Source: a bacterium (GTDB lineage: Bacteria; UBP15; UBA6099). From it: DNA of 5,067 bases. Position numbers and translations under genes: made by a program. This document shows, one piece after another, positions 1 to 5,067 of this stretch. The DNA lies in NCBI GenBank assembly GCA_029573925.1, contig JAKQBV010000315.1, forward strand, positions 1 through 5,067, in the 5' to 3' direction. Position 1 is the stretch's first letter. Every line of letters starts with the position of its first letter. The notes under the pieces are model-generated. The model was given only the letters and a program-made list of their open reading frames with translations, was not told the DNA's origin and ran no database searches.

Positions 1-2685
1 ATCGAATCGGTTTGGTGGATACTGAAACGCTACTGGGACGAAGGCCTGCTGTACAAGGGCCACAAGGTGGTTCCCCAGTGTCCGAGCTGCGAGACCGCCC
101 AGTCCAGCCATGAGATAGCTCAGGGATACCGCGAGGTGGAAGACCCTTCGGTGTTCGTCCGGATGCGGGTCAAAGGCTCTCCCGACACTTCTTTTCTTGT
201 GTGGACGACCACCCCGTGGACGCTTATCAGCAACGTCGCCATCGCTTTGGGCGCGGGGCTGGATTACGCGAAGGTTAAATACAAAAACGAATACCTCATA
301 CTTGCCGAGGGCAGGCTCCCGGCGGTTTTCGGCGAAGAAAACTACGAAGTGGCGGAAAGATATAAAGGCGCGGAACTCGAAGGAACGGAGTACGAGCCGC
401 TCTACACATTCTGCGCTCCTGAAAAAAAAGCTCATTACGCCATACTGGGCGACTTCGTCACGATAGAAGACGGCACGGGGATTGTCCACATCGCGCCCGC
501 GTTCGGCGAGGACGACTATCAGGTCGGCGTCAAGTTCGATTTGCCGTTCCTTCAGCCGGTGGACACCAAGGGCCGCTTCACATCCGAGGTGACGCCTTGG
601 GCGGGCGTGTTCGTCAAAGACGCCGACGCAGGCATCATCGAAGAGTTGCGCGAACGCGGCATACTCTACCGCTCAGAGGGGTACGTCCATACTTATCCCT
701 TCTGCTGGAGATGTCATTCGCCCATCGTCTATTACGCGCGCCACTCATGGTTCATCCGCACTACCGCTTACAAAGACACCATGCTCGAAGTGAACGACAG
801 CATCAACTGGATACCGGAACACATACGCAAGGGGCGGATGGGCGATTTCCTTGAAAACAACATCGACTGGGCGGTGTCGCGAGACAGGTACTGGGGGACG
901 CCTCTCAACCTTTGGATTTGCGAGGCGGACGAGTCTCACGTGCTGAGCGTGGACAGCGCCGCAGACCTCAAGGCTCACGCGCTCGACTACCCCGACGGCG
1001 AGCTGGACCTTCACCGCCCTTACGTCGACGCCATCCACTGCAAATGCCCGCAGTGCGGCGCCCGCATGTCCCGCACCCCCGAAGTCATCGACTGCTGGCT
1101 CGATTCCGGAGCCATGCCTGTCGCTCAATGGCACTACCCTCACGAGAACAAAGATGTTTTTGACAGCCTATTCCCGGCCGACTTCATAACCGAGGCGATA
1201 GACCAGACGCGCGGTTGGTTCTATTCCCTCATGGCCATTAGTTCGTTCCTGTTTAAAAAGTCCCCCTTCAAAAGCTGTCTTGTTCTGGGACACGTTCTGG
1301 CCGAAGACGGCTCCAAGATGTCCAAACACCTCGGCAACTATCTGGACATGGACGTAGTATTCGACCGTTTCGGGGCGGACGCTTTCCGCTGGGTGTTCTA
1401 CCGCGACAACAACCCGTGGCTTCCAACGAGGTTCTCCGAACGCGCCCTAGAAGAAGCGCACAAGAATTTCTTCCTCACTCTATGGAACATCTATTCCTTC
1501 TTCGTTATCTACGCGAACATAGACGGTTTCGAACCCGCCGAACACGAAGTGGGGCAGGAATCTCTCGACGCGTCGGACCGCTGGGCGCTCTCAAGGCTCA
1601 ACAGCGCCGTGGCTCTAATAAAGGAAAACATGGAAGCGTTTCAGGTGACCCCCGCCGCGCGCGCCATCGAGTCCCTTGTGGACGACATCTCCAACTGGTA
1701 CGTCCGCAGGTGCAGACCCCGCTTCTGGAAAAGCGAGAAGGACGACGATAAATGGGCCGCTTACTCCACGCTCAGGGAAATTCTCGTCACGATTTCAAAA
1801 ATGCTGGCTCCGTTCGCTCCGTTCACCGCCGAGGTGATTTACTCGAATCTTGCTCGCGACACAAAACGGGACAAAGCCGAGGACAGCGTTCATCTCGCCG
1901 CGTTCCCGGAGCCTGACTCTTCTCTCATCAACGCCGGCCTCGAAGAAGCGATGGAGTTCGTCCGCGCTCTCTGCAACGAGGGACGCAGCCTCCGCAACAA
2001 GAAACAGGTCAAGGTCAGGCAGCCTCTGCAAAGGATATTCATCCGCCTCAAGGAAGGAAAACTCAGGGACGGCATTGCTCCTCTCAAGGACATGCTCACG
2101 GACGAGCTTAACATCCGCGACATCGCTTTCATAGACAGTTTTGACGACCTCATGTGCGTCAGCTTGAAACCCAACTACAAGAAACTCGGGCCGAAATACG
2201 GCAAAGACTTGAAAGCTATCGAGGAATACTTCAAATCGCTCGAAGACCACGCCGGGGCTTGCCCGTCATACTTCACCGAAGGCCGTCTGGAGGTCGAAAT
2301 CGGCGGCTCAAAATTCGAGTTCGTCGAGGGCGACCTCGAACAGGTGAAAACGCCATCTCCCGACTATCTGGTGGGAGAGACCGTCGCGCTCGACATGAGG
2401 CTGACTCCGGAATTGATTAGAGCGGGCAGGGCGCGCGAGCTTGTTCACAAAATCCAGAATCTCCGCAAAGAAATGGACCTCGATTACGCCGCGCGCATAA
2501 ATATCGCGTATTCCTGCGGGCCGGACCTGAACGAGATTTTCGGAGACCCCGCGCTGGCCGAGTACATAATGAAAGAAACGCTCGCAGTCTCTCTCGACTG
2601 CCTGTTGCAGGACGCCGATGCCGACGCCGCCAGATTCGACATAGACGGCGTGGCTTGCGGCGTAAAACTTTCGGTGAGCAACTGA
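1..2685 (+). CDS. ileS: Isoleucyl-tRNA synthetase, type 2 (5' end cut by window)
   Basis: Cytoplasmic class I aminoacyl-tRNA synthetase (EC 6.1.1.5) that joins isoleucine to tRNA(Ile) and hydrolyses mischarged valine. The frame is open from base 1, so the 894 visible residues are a 3' part. Comparison with remembered ~1040-residue relatives suggests about 145 N-terminal residues, including the HIGH motif, lie upstream; the Met at 67 is internal. Numbering from base 1: CxxC knuckle (residues 27-30), CP1 editing domain with TTTPWTL (69-75) and HIAPAFGEDD (163-172) carrying the conserved editing Asp, CWRC (235-238), SRDRYWGTPL (293-302), a CxCxxC knuckle (347-352), DCWLDSG (364-370), DQTRGWFYS (401-409), KMSKH (439-443), the anticodon-binding helical domain with NWYVRRCRPRFW (about 566-577), then the long C-terminal extension typical of type 2 enzymes. 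Ends at TGA. Oddities: KMSKH instead of KMSKS (known in the family) and one altered cysteine pair after WGTPL. No disruption is seen. Confidence 0.97.
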   Translation: MESVWWILKRYWDEGLLYKGHKVVPQCPSCETAQSSHEIAQGYREVEDPSVFVRMRVKGSPDTSFLVWTTTPWTLISNVAIALGAGLDYAKVKYKNEYLILAEGRLPAVFGEENYEVAERYKGAELEGTEYEPLYTFCAPEKKAHYAILGDFVTIEDGTGIVHIAPAFGEDDYQVGVKFDLPFLQPVDTKGRFTSEVTPWAGVFVKDADAGIIEELRERGILYRSEGYVHTYPFCWRCHSPIVYYARHSWFIRTTAYKDTMLEVNDSINWIPEHIRKGRMGDFLENNIDWAVSRDRYWGTPLNLWICEADESHVLSVDSAADLKAHALDYPDGELDLHRPYVDAIHCKCPQCGARMSRTPEVIDCWLDSGAMPVAQWHYPHENKDVFDSLFPADFITEAIDQTRGWFYSLMAISSFLFKKSPFKSCLVLGHVLAEDGSKMSKHLGNYLDMDVVFDRFGADAFRWVFYRDNNPWLPTRFSERALEEAHKNFFLTLWNIYSFFVIYANIDGFEPAEHEVGQESLDASDRWALSRLNSAVALIKENMEAFQVTPAARAIESLVDDISNWYVRRCRPRFWKSEKDDDKWAAYSTLREILVTISKMLAPFAPFTAEVIYSNLARDTKRDKAEDSVHLAAFPEPDSSLINAGLEEAMEFVRALCNEGRSLRNKKQVKVRQPLQRIFIRLKEGKLRDGIAPLKDMLTDELNIRDIAFIDSFDDLMCVSLKPNYKKLGPKYGKDLKAIEEYFKSLEDHAGACPSYFTEGRLEVEIGGSKFEFVEGDLEQVKTPSPDYLVGETVALDMRLTPELIRAGRARELVHKIQNLRKEMDLDYAARINIAYSCGPDLNEIFGDPALAEYIMKETLAVSLDCLLQDADADAARFDIDGVACGVKLSVSN

Positions 2686-2709
2686 AGCGGCTCCGATTGC
2701 CTTTATTAG

Positions 2710-2740
2710 CGCGGACATATTGAAAACTCCGCCCTCCGCG
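2710..2740 (+). repeat. Imperfectly placed inverted repeat after ileS
   Basis: CGCGGA (2710-2715) is matched by its exact reverse complement TCCGCG (2735-2740) across a 19-base loop. A competing shorter pairing, GCGGA (2711-2715) with TCCGC (2728-2732), has a 12-base loop. It begins 24 bases after the ileS stop, where a terminator would sit, but no T-run follows (the next bases are tgatacactc). It is not a canonical intrinsic terminator. It could be a 3' mRNA-stabilising fold or chance in a GC-rich gap. Confidence 0.2.
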
Positions 2741-2752
2741 TGATACACTCTC

Positions 2753-2781
2753 TTGGCCTCTAAAAACGGCCGCAATATAAC
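2753..2781 (+). promoter_or_regulatory. Candidate sigma70-type promoter for carB
   Basis: TTGGCC (2753-2758, 4 of 6 to TTGACA) and TATAAC (2776-2781, 5 of 6 to TATAAT) are separated by exactly 17 bases, the preferred spacer. The position in the only gap between the genes, about 63 bases before the carB start, fits a carB promoter. Transcription would begin near 2787-2790, giving a leader of about 55 bases. Inferred from consensus matching only; read-through from ileS is equally possible, since no clear terminator separates the genes. Confidence 0.35.
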
Positions 2782-2786
2782 TAATA

Positions 2787-2815
2787 CCCGCGCCCATTAA
2801 TATGAGAGTCGCGGG
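2787..2815 (+). promoter_or_regulatory. Possible 5'-leader hairpin of carB
   Basis: CCCGCG (2787-2792) and CGCGGG (2810-2815) form a perfect 6-pair, all-GC stem. The 17-base loop itself contains a small CAT/ATG pairing (2795-2797 with 2802-2804). If the candidate promoter is right, this stem sits at the very 5' end of the carB transcript. It leaves the ribosome binding site at 2832-2836 free, so it would not block translation directly. No T-run follows it, so it is not a terminator. Stabilisation of the 5' end is one possible role; this is inference. Confidence 0.3.
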
Positions 2816-2831
2816 ATAAAGTCACCGCTAT

Positions 2832-2836
2832 GGAGG
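2832..2836 (+). promoter_or_regulatory. Ribosome binding site of carB
   Basis: GGAGG with 7 bases between it and the GTG at 2844. This decides the carB start: no in-frame ATG is present nearby, and translation from the GTG gives [20 protein letters not shown], the usual short lead-in to the first CarB nucleotide-binding motif. An ATG at 2830 overlaps the site but is in another frame and has no Shine-Dalgarno sequence of its own. Confidence 0.8.
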
Positions 2837-2843
2837 TTCCGTC

Positions 2844-5067
2844 GTGTCAAAGATTCCCGGCATTAATAAAGTATTGATAATCGGCTCAGGGCCGATAATC
2901 ATCGGGCAGGCCTGCGAGTTCGACTACTCAGGCACGCAGGCGTGCAAGGCGCTCCGCCAACTCGGCTACAAAATTATTCTCGTCAACTCGAATCCGGCGA
3001 CGATAATGACCGACCCCGGAATGGCTGATATCACCTACATCGAGCCTCTAACTCTGGAAACTCTGGAGAAAATCATCGCCAAAGAGCGCCCGGACGCTCT
3101 GCTGCCGAACCTAGGCGGCCAAACGGGTTTGAACCTCTCCTCCGAACTCGCCAGAGCGGCATCCTCGACAAATACGGCGTCCAGATAATCGGCGTCAAGG
3201 AAGACGCCATCAAACGCGGCGAGGACCGCACCGAGTTTAAAAACACGATGGAAAAACTCGGCATCGGCCTGCCTCCCAGCAGAACCACCACCAGCGTGGA
3301 TGAGGCTGTCGAGATAGCACGCGAAATCGGTCTCCCCGTCGTCATCCGCCCCGCTTACACTATGGGCGGCATGGGCGGCGGCTTCGCTTACACCTTCGAC
3401 GAAGTCCGCGCAATCGCCGCTCGCGGCATGTCTTTCAGCCGCATAGGCCAAGTCCTCATAGAAAAATCCGTTCTCGGCTGGGAAGAGCTTGAACTCGAAG
3501 TCGTCCGCGACGCCGACAACAACATGATAACCGTTTGCTTCATCGAGAACGTTGACGCTATGGGCGTTCACACAGGCGACAGCTATTGCACCGCTCCCAT
3601 GCTCACCATCTCCCAAGAGCTTCAGGACAGGCTTCAGGATTACTCCTACCGCATAGTCGAGAGCATCGGCGTCATCGGCGGCACGAACGTGCAGTTCGCG
3701 CACAACCCGCAGACAGGCGACGTTACCGTCATCGAAATCAATCCCCGCACATCCCGCTCCTCCGCTCTCGCATCGAAAGCCACGGGGTTTCCCATCGCTC
3801 TGGTTTCGGCTAAACTCGCGGGCGGCCTCACTCTCAAAGACATTCCGTACTGGCGGGACGGGACGCTCGACAAATACACTCCTTCCGGCGACTACGTCGT
3901 GGTTAAATTCGCCCGCTGGGCGTTTGAAAAATTCCCCGGCTCAGTGGACAAACTCGGCACTCAGATGCGCGCCGTCGGCGAAGTAATGAGCATCGGCAAA
4001 ACATACAAGGAAGCCTTCCTTAAGGCCATCCGCTCTCTGGAAAACGGCAGACACGGCCTCGGCTTCGCCAAAAACTTCAACGATCTTTCCCTCGACGATA
4101 TAAAGAAAGCTATCGCAGAACCGACTTCGGAGCGCCAGTTCCTCATGTACGAAGCTCTTCGCAAAGGCGCGGACGTCGATGAGCTTTTCAAAATCACGCA
4201 CATCAAGCCCTACTTCATAGAACAGATGAAAGAGCTTGTCGAACTAGAAGAAGAACTGCTCAAGCACAAAGGCAGCCTGCCGCCGGACGATTTGCTCGTC
4301 AAAGCCAAAAAGGACGGCTTCGGCGACAAATACATCTCCAAACTGCTCGGCGTCAAAGAGAAGGACATCCGCGAAAAACGCCTCGCTCTCGGCCTCAAAC
4401 AGGCTTGGAACGCCGTCCCGGTCAGCGGCGTCGAGAACGCCGCCTACTATTACTCCACTTACAACGCCCCCGACGAAGTCCCGGTGTCCGGCAATAAGAA
4501 AATCATGATTCTAGGCGGAGGCCCGAACAGGATAGGGCAGGGCATCGAGTTCGACTATACCTGCGTTCACGCCACCCTCACCCTCAGGGAAATGGGCTAC
4601 GAGACCATCATGGTCAACTGTAACCCGGAGACCGTCTCGACCGATTACGACACGTCGGACAAACTTTATTTTGAGCCGCTCACAGTCGAAGACGTGCTGA
4701 GCATATACGACAAAGAGAAACCCGAAGGGATAATTGTCCAGTTCGGCGGCCAGACTCCTCTCAACATCGCCTCCCAACTCGAAGAAGCAGGCGCAAAAAT
4801 CCTCGGCACTTCCGTAAGAAGCATCGACCTCGCGGAAAACAGGGAACTCTTCGGCGAAGTAATGAAGAAACTCGGCGTTCCCATGCCCAACGCCGGAACA
4901 GCCGTCAACATGCAGGAAGCTGTCTCCGCCGCCGACCGCATCGGCTACCCTGTGGTCGTCAGGCCGTCTTACGTTCTCGGCGGACGCGGCATGGAAATCG
5001 TTTACGATGAAGAGATGCTCAAACGCTACGTCTGCGGAGCCATCGAGATTACCCCCGAAGCCCCAAT
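2844..5067 (+). CDS. carB: Carbamoyl-phosphate synthase large subunit, frameshifted and cut at 3' end
   Basis: Large subunit of carbamoyl-phosphate synthase (EC 6.3.5.5): using two ATP, it turns bicarbonate and the ammonia channelled from CarA's glutamine hydrolysis into carbamoyl phosphate for pyrimidines and arginine. Starts at GTG 2844 behind GGAGG. Reading 2844-3155, then 3158 onward in the -1 frame, gives about 741 of the usual ~1070 residues. First half: [28 protein letters not shown] with the ATP-site Arg (3227), [12 protein letters not shown] (3347-3382), HTGDS (3569-3583), [18 protein letters not shown] (from 3734). Next comes the oligomerisation domain with ELVELEEE, then the second, homologous synthetase half: [15 protein letters not shown] (4514-4558), [34 protein letters not shown] (4961-4996). 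The rest of this half and the allosteric domain lie beyond the window. carA is not adjacent upstream. Read literally, the frame stops at 3186-3188 after 114 codons; no convincing restart site was found. Identity is certain; intactness is not. Confidence 0.95.
3150..3158 (+). other. Frameshift site in carB (one base missing)
   Basis: Upstream frame: ...SSELAR, ending with AGA at 3153-3155, then nonsense to TAA at 3186-3188. Downstream, [12 protein letters not shown] begins at GGC 3158 in the -1 frame. E. coli CarB (from memory) reads ELERQGVLEEFGVTMIG here, so the halves abut with exactly one residue represented by only two bases (GC, 3156-3157). Restoring one base (for example AGA-AGC-GGC) rebuilds the protein with no gap. 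The local sequence has no long homopolymer and no X-XXY-YYZ slippery heptamer. Confidence 0.9.

Noticed and set aside
745..1143. 132-residue minus-strand open frame inside ileS
   Set aside because: Shadow of the ileS catalytic domain; no recognisable motifs.
2308..2775. 155-residue minus-strand open frame reaching from the gap into ileS
   Set aside because: Most of it is antisense to the ileS C-terminal domain. I recognise no family in it, and the neighbouring minus-strand frames are equally open because of base composition.
2710..2815. Intrinsic terminator between ileS and carB
   Set aside because: Two inverted repeats exist but neither is followed by a T-run, so no rho-independent terminator can be supported.
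2830..2877. 15-codon ATG frame overlapping the carB ribosome binding site and start
   Set aside because: It has no Shine-Dalgarno sequence, its ATG overlaps GGAGG, and its peptide shows no leader-peptide pattern such as runs of Arg or aromatic codons. Probably incidental.
3150..3160. Programmed -1 frameshift as the leading explanation for the carB break
   Set aside because: No slippery heptamer and no clear stimulatory structure; CarB is normally made from one uninterrupted frame. Kept only as a minor alternative.
3035..3703. 222-residue open frame on the minus strand opposite carB
   Set aside because: It lies wholly opposite conserved CarB coding sequence and mirrors its C-ending codon bias. 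Its composition (rich in Ala, Asp, Val) shows no recognisable domain.
1..5067. A previously undescribed biological system
   Set aside because: Nearly every base is accounted for by two universal metabolic or translation genes and a 158-base gap; nothing in the sequence supports an unknown system.

Overview
The window holds two housekeeping genes on the plus strand, both cut by the window edges: the 3' six-sevenths or so of an isoleucyl-tRNA synthetase gene (ileS, 1-2685), and the 5' two-thirds or so of the carbamoyl-phosphate synthase large-subunit gene (carB, 2844 to the end). I see no mobile element, CRISPR array, RNA gene, phage gene or defence-like cassette, and no sign of a new biological system.

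Organism: this is bacterial chromosomal DNA with tight spacing, a GGAGG ribosome binding site and moderately high GC (mid-50s % by eye). Codons often end in C (CTC, TCC, GTC, GGC), while ATA for Ile and AGG/AGA for Arg are also used freely. The synthetase belongs to the long 'type 2' IleRS group with a KMSKH signature. The CarB shows variants such as INPRTSRSS and GDSYCTAPM instead of the E. coli forms NPRVSRSS and GDSITVAPA. This argues against Enterobacteria and suggests a less-studied phylum. I cannot name the lineage without a search.

Layout: ileS runs from before base 1 to a TGA at 2683-2685. A 158-base gap (2686-2843) follows. It contains a plausible sigma70-type promoter (TTGGCC, 17 bases, TATAAC), a hairpin close to the predicted transcript start, and a strong Shine-Dalgarno sequence 7 bases before the GTG start of carB. 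The carB frame then runs 104 codons to about 3155, where one base appears to be missing. The rest of CarB continues uninterrupted in the -1 frame from 3158 to the window end. The protein on the two sides joins with exactly one residue lost, so the shift is either a sequencing or assembly error or a very young mutation.

The two genes have no direct pathway link. ileS charges tRNA(Ile) for translation; carB makes carbamoyl phosphate for pyrimidine and arginine synthesis. carA, the usual upstream partner of carB, is not next to it here. The most notable point in the window is the carB frame break. Smaller points are a changed zinc-knuckle cysteine in IleRS and a Met in the first ATP-grasp glycine-rich loop of CarB.
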